A stretch of 64,000 nucleotides of DNA from Actinomadura chibensis NBRC 106107 (GTDB lineage: Bacteria > Actinomycetota > Actinomycetes > Streptosporangiales > Streptosporangiaceae). Of the stretch, positions 42,776 through 53,000 are shown piece by piece. The first letter of the stretch is position 1. Each line of letters starts with the position of its first letter. A model generated the notes under the pieces. It ran no database searches and was not told the DNA's origin. It was given only the letters and a program-made list of their open reading frames with translations. The position numbers and the translations under genes are program-made. The stretch lies in NCBI RefSeq assembly GCF_001552135.1, contig NZ_BCQP01000065.1:1-64000 (forward strand), given 5' to 3'.

Positions 42776-44122
42776 ATGTTGAGACCCGCACTGGCCATGG
42801 CCGTGGGCGTGATACTGCTCTGCTCCACGGCACCGGCCCTGGCGCAGCAGCAGACACACCCCAGGATCGTCATCCAGCAGATCGCGACCACGCATGCACC
42901 CCTCCCAAACGGAGGCAAGGAATCACGGACCCAGGAGCAGGTGCAGCGCGAGGCAGAACGGACCCGTTCCGCCTACACGGCCAAGGCCGATGACTACCGA
43001 AACGGGCATGTCCTCGGCTATGACCGCATCACCTACGCTGAGTGCGTCAAGAACAAGGATTCAGGACGTCCCGGCGGCTGGGTCAAAAACCATTTTGCAT
43101 GGTGTGGCCAATTCGGCGAGAAGTGGATCGCCCAGCGGTGCAACGACGACGGTTGCGTCCCCGGGGGCTACCTCGACCTGCACTACGTCATCATCGGGCA
43201 AGGCCATCACGGTCCGGTACCGGGGAGCACCACCGACCGGTACATGACGTTCGACGTCAAGATCGACTACCTAGTCAATACGGATCTCTTCCAAACGCCC
43301 GGTACAACCTGGGGCACCCGCATGGACTGTCTCGGCAAAGACTCCTCGAAATGCAAGCCCTCGGCGCTCGCATCCAAGCCTCTCAGCGAGTGGAGCGTCA
43401 AACCCGACGCGTCCTTCCAGATCACCTCACCCGCCAAGCCACCGACGAAGAACGACGAACAACGTCTCTACGCTGACGTGAAGCAGACCTCGGATGCCCG
43501 AATCCCGGGCGCGGTCCCCGAGGGCGGCCCACTCAGCGGGGCAGTGACCAGTATCCGCTTCGACTCCGCCCAGTACATCCAAAAGAACGGAAACACCGGA
43601 ACTGATCCACTCGGATCCATCTTCACCAAAGCAGATCCATTCCTCACCTACAGCGACGACATAGGCACCGAATACGTAGAAGTAGCCGACCATATCAAGT
43701 TGGCACTCGACCGCCCAGGTGAAACAAAACCCCCCTTCAGTGACAAGCAGATCCCCGGGGGTGGCTGGGGAAATCCACTACATCGCCTCGCGGCCAGCCT
43801 CAGTGACGAGAACACGAAGCGCCGCGACCGCAACCGGTACTATTCCAAGAAAGCATGTGATAAATACTACCCAGGCTGGGACATCCCCAAGGACCCGAGA
43901 GACGGAAAATCGATCGAGCAGTGCGACGAATTCCCGTTCGCTTCTACTCTTGAAGGAGCCGCCCGATTCCTGCCAGAGTATGACGGGCCTAGGTTCGAGA
44001 ACATGTTCTCGGCGAGGCCGGTTCACCGGGACGACAATGGCGCCGCAGGCAGAGTCCTTGCCGACTGGTACGACTGGGATCGAATCCTTCACGGAGACCC
44101 CTTCTTCGTGAAGGTGGAGTAG
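42776..44122 (+). CDS. Secreted protein with NucA/NucB-type nuclease domain
   Basis: The protein has 448 residues. Residues 1-24 are a signal peptide (ALAMAVGVILLCSTAPALAQ). Residues 25-330 are a cysteine-containing region not recognised (VLGYDRITYAECVKN, FDVKIDYLVNTDLF). The last 110 residues match the NucA/NucB DNase pattern: KKACDKYYPGWD, EQCDEFPFASTLEGA and RDDNGAAGRVLADWYD. The acidic CDEFP segment and DNxxAG motif are family hallmarks. It should degrade DNA outside the cell or in a target. The gene after it resembles the ComJ/Nin inhibitor of NucA, giving a nuclease/inhibitor pair. ATG 42776 follows the I36 stop. Confidence 0.78.
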   Translation: MLRPALAMAVGVILLCSTAPALAQQQTHPRIVIQQIATTHAPLPNGGKESRTQEQVQREAERTRSAYTAKADDYRNGHVLGYDRITYAECVKNKDSGRPGGWVKNHFAWCGQFGEKWIAQRCNDDGCVPGGYLDLHYVIIGQGHHGPVPGSTTDRYMTFDVKIDYLVNTDLFQTPGTTWGTRMDCLGKDSSKCKPSALASKPLSEWSVKPDASFQITSPAKPPTKNDEQRLYADVKQTSDARIPGAVPEGGPLSGAVTSIRFDSAQYIQKNGNTGTDPLGSIFTKADPFLTYSDDIGTEYVEVADHIKLALDRPGETKPPFSDKQIPGGGWGNPLHRLAASLSDENTKRRDRNRYYSKKACDKYYPGWDIPKDPRDGKSIEQCDEFPFASTLEGAARFLPEYDGPRFENMFSARPVHRDDNGAAGRVLADWYDWDRILHGDPFFVKVE

Positions 44123-44212
44123 CACTACAAGGCAGTGCCTGGATCCGGTGGGCGAGCTAGTGTATCCTCGCCCACCGGATTCGCGATACATCACCCACAG
44201 GACGTGCTGGCA

Positions 44213-44707
44213 GTGAGTTCATTAATCTCGCGCACAACCAGGCTTGTCATCGTTGATCACGGGATGTTCGGCTTCTTTGATGAGGGGGGACGCTACCCTG
44301 AAGTAAAAACAAGTGACATCACCTGGTTCGCCGCAACCAACGGTGAGGTGCTGATCAGTGCAGCGCAAGAACTCGTCAAACCCGCAATGCAGTTTGAACA
44401 CTGGGATGGCGAACCAGACCCACCAGACGCGGCAGCGGAACGTGAAGCGACATTCCCGTTCCAGGTGACACATGGAACGATCGGACTGAACTTCATTGCC
44501 GCCGGTTCGGAACCTGAAGTGTTCAGGCTCCCCCCTGGCCAATACACCGTTCATTTGGCCGCATATCATCTAACCGAGGTGATGCAGGAAGTAGAGGGGA
44601 TGTATCGGCAATACGACGACTACGACAACCCGAACTTCACCCTCCGCCGAGACGGCCTCCTGGGCAAAGAGTTGTATATTGCACAATTCTGGTCACGTAG
44701 CGCATAG
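44213..44707 (+). CDS. ComJ/Nin-like protein, putative nuclease inhibitor
   Basis: The protein has 164 residues without a signal peptide. The central portion resembles B. subtilis ComJ (Nin), the inhibitor of NucA, in order and character: WFAATNGEVLISAAQ, then ATFPFQVTHGTIGLNF and FRLPPGQYTVHLAAY. The gene lies directly after a NucA/NucB-type nuclease gene, as nin does after nucA. I take GTG 44213; a GTG at 44204 is an alternative. It would act in the cytoplasm, or as immunity to the secreted nuclease. By-eye similarity only; the call depends on the gene order. Confidence 0.6.
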   Translation: MSSLISRTTRLVIVDHGMFGFFDEGGRYPEVKTSDITWFAATNGEVLISAAQELVKPAMQFEHWDGEPDPPDAAAEREATFPFQVTHGTIGLNFIAAGSEPEVFRLPPGQYTVHLAAYHLTEVMQEVEGMYRQYDDYDNPNFTLRRDGLLGKELYIAQFWSRSA

Positions 44708-44731
44708 GAGATCGGCTTCCGGGCGGGCGGC

Positions 44732-46390
44732 CTACCGGCGGGCAGCCTCCAAGTTCGTCCGCACGGTTTCGATGAGCGGGTGCTCGGGGGTGAGCACCCG
44801 CTCCCGGTCAGCCAGGGTTTGTTGGTACAGCGGGATTGCTCGCCTCAGATCACCCGCCGACTCGTAGGCGCCGGCGAGGTTGTTGCGGGAGGTCAGGGTG
44901 GAGGGGTGGCGGGGGCCGTGTAGGCGCTGGTCGCAGGCCAGGGCGCGTTCGGAGTAGTTGATGGCGCGGGCCACCGTGCCCTGTTCCCGCAGGAAGGTGG
45001 CGGTGCGGTCCAGCAGGAGGCTGGTGGTGGCCGTGTCGGGGGCGGTGTGTTCGGCGAGGGCGTCAATGTGCGGCAGCAGCCGATGCCAGGTGGGCCATCC
45101 GGCCGGGTCAGCGGTGGTGGCGGGGCGGGCCTGGTTGAGCAGGTCGGTGGCTCGCTCGCGGGCGGCGTGGACATCGGCGGGCTGGCGGTGGGGATCACCG
45201 TCCTGGTCCACGGGGCGGGGGTCGGGGGTACGGGCGACGGCTTGGACCAAGCGGTGCACCGTGACGCTGCCGGGACCCAGGGTGATCATGTTGTAGGCGG
45301 CCAGATCACCCAGCGCGGCCGCCCGCTGGACGGGCCCGGCCAGCGGCGCGAGCAGGTCGCGGGGATGCCCTGGGGCGCCCACCACGCCAGCACCCGCAGC
45401 AGGTCGCCGGTCAACGGAGTGGCATGGGCGAGGTGGTTCAGGGTGAGGCGCCAGATCCGGGCGATGGTACGTTCGGCGTCGCCACCGCGCGGTCTGGTCG
45501 TATGTCGCGGCGGGGTCGGCTCTCAGCAGTTCCAGGTAGCCGTCCGGGGATAGGTGCGTCTGGCGCATGAAGGCACCGGCCTGCGTGATCGCCAGCGGCA
45601 AATACCCCACCTCGGCGCACAGCTCGGCGGCACCGGACAGATCAGCGTCCGCCCCTCCGGCGGTGACGACACCGGCCAGCAGATCCAGGGCCTCGTCCGG
45701 GCTCAGCACGTCCAACTCGATCACCACCGGGGCAAGGTCGTGCCAGCCCTCCCGCAGTCTGCTGGTGATCAGGAACCGGCCAGCCCGAGCGCTGGCGACC
45801 AGCCCGGCCACATCGGCGGGGTGATTGACATTGTCGAGCACCACCAGCCAGCCGGTGTGAGTGGCCAGCCACCGCCGCGCCCAAGCCGCCCGCTCCTCCA
45901 ACGCCACCTCGGCGGGGGCGGCGCGGGTGATCTCGGGTACCAGCATCGCGGCGAGCTCGGCCAGCCGCGCGGTGATGGCCTCCGCCGAATCAGCGGTGAT
46001 CCACCAGACCAGCGTGTGGGCGGCGGCGTGCCGGTGTGTCCAGTGCCAGGCCAGCGTGCTCTTGCCCCCCCCGCCTAACCCGCGCACCGCCTGCACCACC
46101 GCCCCGCCCGGACCCGCCAGCGCGGCGTCCAGCTCGGCCAGCTTCCCGTCCCGCCCGCCGAACCGTGTGGTGCGCGCCGGTAGCGTCGGCGGCGCCCATG
46201 GTGGCGGGTCCACCTCATCGGCCCGCGGCAGCGGCACCGCCTGATACACATCACCCACATGCGTAGACGAGCCGATCACATCCCGCCCCGCGGCGATCGA
46301 CCCGGCGCCGGGGGCCTCTACCTGCCGGTCCGGCTGCTGTGGGCTTTGGGCCGCCTGGCCGGGTGCATGGCGGTTCCTGCTGCGGCTCAC
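44732..46390 (-). CDS. STAND (NB-ARC) ATPase with TPR tail, apparently frameshifted
   Basis: The encoded frame gives 552 residues. An N-terminal GAGSIAAGRDVIGSSTHVGD motif precedes an NB-ARC core with P-loop GLGGGGKSTLAW and WLVVLDNVNH, then LITSRLREGW and LPLAITQAGAFMR. The C-terminal part has TPR-like ARAINYSERALACDQRLHG, split by SRNNLAGAYESAGDLRRAIP. Between about 45362 and 45487 the frame reads as Arg/Pro-rich sequence; shifting by one base there restores AERTIARIWRLTLNHLAHAT and LLRVLAWWAPQGIP. Two compensating indels, real or sequencing errors, are implied. GTG 46390 overlaps the upstream stop. Members act as signal-sensing, sometimes defence-linked, ATPases. Confidence 0.72.
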   Translation of the reverse strand: MSRSRNRHAPGQAAQSPQQPDRQVEAPGAGSIAAGRDVIGSSTHVGDVYQAVPLPRADEVDPPPWAPPTLPARTTRFGGRDGKLAELDAALAGPGGAVVQAVRGLGGGGKSTLAWHWTHRHAAAHTLVWWITADSAEAITARLAELAAMLVPEITRAAPAEVALEERAAWARRWLATHTGWLVVLDNVNHPADVAGLVASARAGRFLITSRLREGWHDLAPVVIELDVLSPDEALDLLAGVVTAGGADADLSGAAELCAEVGYLPLAITQAGAFMRQTHLSPDGYLELLRADPAATYDQTARWRRRTYHRPDLAPHPEPPRPCHSVDRRPAAGAGVVGAPGHPRDLLAPLAGPVQRAAALGDLAAYNMITLGPGSVTVHRLVQAVARTPDPRPVDQDGDPHRQPADVHAARERATDLLNQARPATTADPAGWPTWHRLLPHIDALAEHTAPDTATTSLLLDRTATFLREQGTVARAINYSERALACDQRLHGPRHPSTLTSRNNLAGAYESAGDLRRAIPLYQQTLADRERVLTPEHPLIETVRTNLEAARR

Positions 46391-46824
46391 GGCCCCGCCG
46401 GATCGTCGCCGGTGACCTCGGTGCGCGAGTCGCTCACATCGCCGCCGACGGCGATCGCCCCCAGCCCCGGCGCGCTGACCCCCTCACCCGAACCCGGCCG
46501 CGCAGCCGTCTGCGGCGGCTGACCCGCGGGCGGCCGCGTCACCTTGGTCGAGGACCCGGACACCGAGCCACCCGCGCCAATCGCGCCGTCCCCGGAGGCC
46601 ACCACCCGCCTGATCAGGCGGTCCGGCTCTGGATCCGGTGCAGCCCGGTAGGTCAACCAGCCCAGCAGACCACCACCGACCACCACGAACGCAACCGACG
46701 CCACCAGCCACGCCAGCCCCCACCGCTGGGTCAACATCCCCGTGGCCACATTCACTACCGCGCCGACCCCCACCCCCGCCGCAGCCGCCCACGCCTGCCG
46801 CCGCCGACCGCCTCCATCACCCAT
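46387..46824 (-). CDS. Membrane protein partner of the STAND ATPase
   Basis: The protein has 145 residues. Two hydrophobic helices (AWAAAAGVGVGAVVNVATG and LAWLVASVAFVVVGGGLLGW) lie in the first half. The second half has two copies of a Gly-rich motif, GAIGAGGSVSGSSTKVT and GAIAVGGDVSDSRTEVT, that matches the N-terminal motif of the adjacent STAND ATPase (GSIAAGRDVIGSSTHVG). The shared motif suggests both act in one complex or stack through the same beta element; this is inference. GGGAGGG is five bases before ATG 46824, and the stop overlaps the ATPase start by four bases. Confidence 0.68.
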   Translation of the reverse strand: MGDGGGRRRQAWAAAAGVGVGAVVNVATGMLTQRWGLAWLVASVAFVVVGGGLLGWLTYRAAPDPEPDRLIRRVVASGDGAIGAGGSVSGSSTKVTRPPAGQPPQTAARPGSGEGVSAPGLGAIAVGGDVSDSRTEVTGDDPAGP

Positions 46825-47318
46825 CACGCCCTCCCACAGCGCCAACCCCCGGAGGCCCGACCGCGCGCCCGCCGTACACCAATAGTTCCGCGCCACCCCG
46901 CAACCAGCCGCTCGCTTGCCGCACCGGTCAGGTTTTGCCTTGCAGGTCCGGGTCTTGAAGGCGGGGGCGCAATGGGCGAGGGAGCCCACGCGCCGACACG
47001 GTCGGCAGTACAAGCAGCGGCGGCGCCAACGTCCTCTGCGAGAACACGCCGACACTTCACGCACCTGTGTGCGTTGGCCGATGATGACCTGCGCGAGCCC
47101 ACCTCGTGGGCGGATCTGCGGTAGACCGATTGGTGTTGCTATCGAGGTTGTCGGTCCCCGCACCGGCGGACCTCGACTGCCCCCACCGTGCCGGGCTCCG
47201 GCCGGGGAAGGCCCGGATCGAGCCGCCGAGCAGACATCGAGCAGCCGTGGGGGCAGAGCGGGGCATCTCGGGCGGGACATACTGGGGTGAACTCGTGTTT
47301 GCCCTGGTTAGGGGTGGT
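46825..47318. other. Intergenic region between the STAND pair and tRNA-Lys
   Basis: About 490 bases with no convincing gene. It should contain the promoter for the minus-strand STAND pair and, if the tRNA is the integration site, the element end adjacent to 47319. The long frames here are arginine- and cysteine-rich shadows. Confidence 0.5.
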
Positions 47319-47390
47319 GGGTTGCGTGGGACTCGAACCCACAACCTACGGATTAAAAGTCCGGAGCTCTGCCAATTGAGCTAGCAACCC
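47319..47390 (-). tRNA. tRNA-Lys (anticodon UUU)
   Basis: The minus strand folds as a 72-base tRNA. The acceptor stem is GGGTTGC/GCAACCC, the D-arm contains GCTCAATTGGCAGAGC, and the anticodon loop is CTTTTAA between CCGGA and TCCGT (anticodon TTT). The T-arm is TGTGGGTTCGAGTCCCACG. CCA is not encoded. Its 3' end faces the accessory region to the left, the side where tRNA-directed integrases insert elements. Confidence 0.95.
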
Positions 47391-47570
47391 GTGATTCTCG
47401 TGGATCTACCTGCGGTTCCTCTAGTCCGTCCTTGATCGTACCCGGCGTACATGGGTGCCACAGCTTAGGATTCCGGCCCCTCGGGGCTGCCACGAGTGTA
47501 GAGGGCGGTCCTGGCTTACCGCATCCCTGTATCCGGTGGGGCTTGTCGGCTGTGGGAGCGCCTCCATGCC

Positions 47571-48863
<1,293 letters not shown>

Positions 48864-48879
48864 GCCCTCAGCGTGCATC

Positions 48880-49290
48880 ATGTCGGGTGTGACGGTGAAG
48901 CCCGAAGAAATCCTGCGTTCCAACTTCGCGCCCTGGGTCCTGGACCTGGGCCTGGTCGTCGAGGAGGTGGGGGACGGGAAGGCGGTATTGCGGCTGCCGT
49001 GGTCGGACCGGCTCGCCAGGGAGGGCGGGGCGCTGTCCGGACAGGCGCTGATGGCGGCGGCGGACACGGCCGTCGTGATCGCCGTGTCGGGGGCGAAGGG
49101 CGGGTTCGTGCCGATGACGACCGTCCAGCTCACCACCTCGTTCCAGCGGCCGGTGGTCGGCCGCGACGTGATGGTGAACGTCGAGGTCACGAAGCTCGGC
49201 CGGACGCTGGCATTCGCGGAGATCGACATGACCGTGGACGGCGGGACGACCGTCGCGCACGCCAGCGCCGTCTACGCGATCATCGGTTGA
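48880..49290 (+). CDS. Hotdog-fold thioesterase (PaaI-like)
   Basis: The protein has 136 residues. It has the PaaI/YbgC-like pattern LPWSDRLAREGGALSGQALM, with the catalytic-loop GG-A-L-S-G preceding the long helix (MAAADTAVVIAVSG), then PMTTVQLTTSFQRPV and strands ending in TTVAHASAVYAII. It would hydrolyse an acyl-CoA. ATG 48880 is chosen; GTG 48889 is a shorter option, and no strong ribosome site is seen. It is divergent from the P450 gene and one base upstream of the dienelactone hydrolase, suggesting a small catabolic unit. Confidence 0.78.
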   Translation: MSGVTVKPEEILRSNFAPWVLDLGLVVEEVGDGKAVLRLPWSDRLAREGGALSGQALMAAADTAVVIAVSGAKGGFVPMTTVQLTTSFQRPVVGRDVMVNVEVTKLGRTLAFAEIDMTVDGGTTVAHASAVYAIIG

Positions 49291-49291
49291 C

Positions 49292-49981
49292 ATGAGGCGT
49301 ACCGAGAAGGTCGCCGTCCAGGACGGCGAGTTCAGTCTGCACGTGTGGGGTTCCGGGGCGGACGGGCCGGGGATCCTGCTCGTCCAGGAGATCTTCGGGG
49401 TCGGCGACTACATGGAGGCCGTCGCGGCGGATCTGGTCGCGCTCGGATACGTCGTGGGCGCGCCCGACATGTTCTGGCGGATCGAGCCGGAATGGTCGAC
49501 CGCGCACGATGAGGAGGCGCTCCCGAAAGGGGTGTCGATGGTCTCCCGGTTCGACTGGGAGAAGGGCGTCGAGGACGCGGCGGCCGCGCTTGCCGTGCTG
49601 AAAGGGCTGCCGGAGGTCGGCAGGGTCGGCGTGCTCGGCTTCTGTTTCGGCGGGACGCTCGCGTATCTGCTGGCCGCCAATGCCGACATCGATTGCCTGG
49701 TGTCGTTCTACGGGTCGGGCGTGCCGGGCGCGCTCGACCGGCTGGACGACATCCGGGCTCCGGCGCAGTTCCATTTCGGCGGCGACGACGCCTATATCCC
49801 GCGCGAGGACGTCGCGGCGGTGGAACGCGCGGTCGCCGGACGGGACGACATGGAGATCCACGTCCAGGAGGACGGCGGGCACGCGTTCCACAACCGCAAG
49901 GCGCCGATGTTCTACCAGCCGGGTCCCGCCGACCGCGCGTGGCGGCTCACCGAGGACTTCCTCGCCCGAACACTCTCCTAG
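49292..49981 (+). CDS. Dienelactone hydrolase family protein
   Basis: The protein has 229 residues with an alpha/beta hydrolase fold. The nucleophile elbow is GFCFGGTLAYLL, with Cys as nucleophile, the acid is Asp in FHFGGDDAYIP and the base is His in EDGGHAFHNR, the classical Cys-Asp-His triad of the family. An oxyanion-type LLVQEIFGVGDY begins the domain. It starts two bases after the thioesterase stop, so the two are co-transcribed. The substrate may be a lactone or ester. It converges on the LuxR-type gene to the right. Confidence 0.88.
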   Translation: MRRTEKVAVQDGEFSLHVWGSGADGPGILLVQEIFGVGDYMEAVAADLVALGYVVGAPDMFWRIEPEWSTAHDEEALPKGVSMVSRFDWEKGVEDAAAALAVLKGLPEVGRVGVLGFCFGGTLAYLLAANADIDCLVSFYGSGVPGALDRLDDIRAPAQFHFGGDDAYIPREDVAAVERAVAGRDDMEIHVQEDGGHAFHNRKAPMFYQPGPADRAWRLTEDFLARTLS

Positions 49982-50035
49982 ACCTGGCGGGGGCGCGTAC
50001 CGGGCAGCGTTCTGACCAGGGCTGTCCGGCGAAGG

Positions 50036-53000
50036 CTATTTCGGTGGGGCGTCCAGGGCGAGCCGGGCGAGTTCCTTGCGCGACGAAATGCCGAGCTTCG
50101 GATACGCCTTGTAGAGGTGGTATTCGACCGTGCGCGGGCTGAGGAAGAGTTGCGCGGCTATCTCGCGGCTGCTGGTCCCGGCGGCGGCGAGCCGGACGAC
50201 CTGCAATTCCTGCGGGGTGAGGCGGGCGAGGAGGTCGGGCGCCGCCGGCGCGGAAGGGCCCGACTCGCCGGTGGCGCGCAGTTCTGCGCGCGCGCGTTCC
50301 AGCCAGGGGACGGCCCGGAGCCGCTCGAATGTCTCCATTGCCGAACGGAGCGGGACGCGCGCCTCCGACCGCCGCCGCGCCCGGCGAAGCCACTCGCCGT
50401 AAAGCAGTTCGGTGCGGGCTTTCTCGAACGGCCGCGCCGACTCCTCATGCAGCCGGACGGCCCGTTCGTAGAATTCCCCGCCGTCGGTCAGGAGGGCCTC
50501 GCAATGCAATGCCACGGCGAGCGCCCACGGTCGGCGCGTCGCCTCGGCCCACGCGCGGAACCGTTCGAAGGCTTCCCGGGCGCGGTCGTTCTGGCCGAGG
50601 CGCACCGCCGCCTCGACGTGGTCGGCGGCGGCCAGCATGCTGGCGGTGCTGTGCCTGCGCGGGCCGGACGCCGTCCGCTCCAGCCGCCGGAGCGCGTCGT
50701 CGAAGCGGCCGAGGCCGAGGTCGAGGAGGGCCAGCGAGCAGTCCGTGAGCTGGCCCCGCGGCGCCGCGGCGACCAGTTCGCGCAGCCGTGACTCGTCGCC
50801 CTCGATCGCGGCGACGCGCGCCAGGACGGCGGTGAGTCCGCCCGCGCGGTGCGGCAGGCCGGTGTCGCGGGCGAGCGCGACCGCCTCGGCGACCGTGGCC
50901 TCCGCGTCGGCGTGCAGGCCCATCGCGATCTGCGCCTCGGCGAGCGTGCGCAGCACGTTCGGGAGCGCGCCGACCAGGCCGTGCCGCCGATGGTGCGCCA
51001 CCTCGGCCGCCGCCAGATCCAGCGCCGCCTCGTCCGCCCCGATGACGAGCGCGAGCTGCGCGCCCCGAAGACGCTCCCCGCCGTAGAACCCGGTCGCCCT
51101 TACGTCCGCCGCCGCCTGCTCTGCCGCGCTCGGAAACCCGCCGTCGAACGCGGACGCGTTCTCCCGCGCCGCGCGTTCTCCCGCGCTCGAAGAGCCGTCG
51201 ACGCGTCCGTCGGGGGCGGCCGGGCCGTTGGCGGCGTTCAGACGACGTTCGGGCGCGGTGGTCCGGGTCTCGGTCACCAGCTGGGCGAGGAGCGGGATTC
51301 CGGCGGCGTGGTCGCCGGAGGCGAGGAGGGCCAGGCCGCGGACGGTGCGGTCGTCCGGGAGCAGTTCGGCGGCGCGCAGGACGGTGGGCAGCTCGCCGGA
51401 CGTCCAGCCGTAGACGGCGCCGATGCGCAGCATCTCCGCGCGTTCGGCGGGGGACGCGTCCGCCGCGTGGTCGACCATCATGCGGGACGCGGCGCGCGGA
51501 TCGCCGCGCTCGTGCTCCACCACGGCGTGGACGCGGGCCAGCCGCGCCCGCTCGGCCGGGTCGTCGGTGAGCTTCTCCGCCTGGACGGCGAGCTCTTCGG
51601 CCTCGTCGAGCCGTCCCGCGCACATGGTCAGGGAGGCGGCGGCGCTGAGGCGTCCCGCGCGGGCCTCCGCGGCGGGCGTCAGGTCGGCGGCCTGGAGGTA
51701 GAGCGCCGCCGCCGTCGCGTACCCCATGCGCGTGCGGGCGCGCTCGGCCGCGCGCTGGACGTCGGCGGCGGCGTCCTCGTCCGGGGCGAGGACGGCCGCC
51801 GCGCGGTGCCGGGCGCGGCAGTTGTCGTCGGTCGCGGTGTCGGCCAGCGCCTGGTGGACGGCGATGCGCCGCGCCGCCACGGCGCCGTGGTACGCCGCCG
51901 CCCTGATCAGCGGGTGGCGGAACGTGATGCTGCGCCCCGTGACCTCCACCAGCCGGGCGCGTTCGGCCGCCTCCAGGTCGGCGAGGCCGACCCCGAGGAC
52001 CCGCGCCGCGCTGAGCAGCGTCGGCATGTGCCCGCGTCCCTCCGCCGCCGCGATCAGCAGCATCAGCCGGGCGTTCTCCGGCAGCCGGGCGATCTGCGCG
52101 CGGAACGAGGCGAGCACCCGGTCGGCGACGGGCAGCGGGTTCGGGCCGAGCGGCGCGCCGGACCCGGTGGAGCCCAGCTCCTCCAGGGCGAGCGGGTTGC
52201 CGTCCGCCTCCAGGATCACCCGGGCGCGGACGTCCGGGGCCAGCTCGCGCCCGCCGAGGACCCGTTCCGCGTCGTCGCGGCCGAGCCGGTCGAGTCGCAG
52301 CTCGGGCAGCCCGGTGCCGGTGAACGCGTCGTCCCTCGTGGCGAACAGCATCACGACGCCCTCCGCCGCCAGCCGCCGCGCCGCGAAGAGCAGCGCCTCG
52401 GCGGTCGGGACGTCGAGCCACTGCGCGTCGTCCACGAGACACAGGACGGGGCCACCGTCTTCGGCGAGGTCGGCGAGCAACGTCAGCACGGCGAGCCCGG
52501 TCATAAACCGATCCCGAACACCCCCAAACCCCACCCCAAACCCCGCCCCGGTGCCCGCCCCGGTGCCCGCCCCGGTGCCCGCCCCGGTGCCCGCCCCGGT
52601 GCCCGCCCCGGTGCTCGGCTCGGTGCCTGGCGTGGTACCCGCCCCGGAGCCTGGCTCGGAGCCCGGTGCGGTGCCTGGCGCGGTGCTCGGCTCGCGGCCC
52701 GGTGCGGTGCCTGGCGTGGTGCCCGGCCCGGAGCGCGGCCCGGAGCCTGGCTCGGGGCTTGGTGCGGTGCCCGGCGCGGTGCCTGGCGCGGTGTCCGGTG
52801 CGGTGCTCGGCTTGCCGCCCGGCCCGGCGCCCGGCCCGGAGCCCGGCTCGCCGCCCGGGGCGGAGCCCGGCTCACCGCCCGGCGCGGTGCTCGGCGCGGT
52901 GCCCGGCCCGGAGCCTGGCTCGGAGCTTGGCGCGGTGCTCGGCTCGCCGCCCGGCGCGGTGCCTGGCGCGGTGCCTGGCTCGGAGCTTGGCGCGGTGCTC

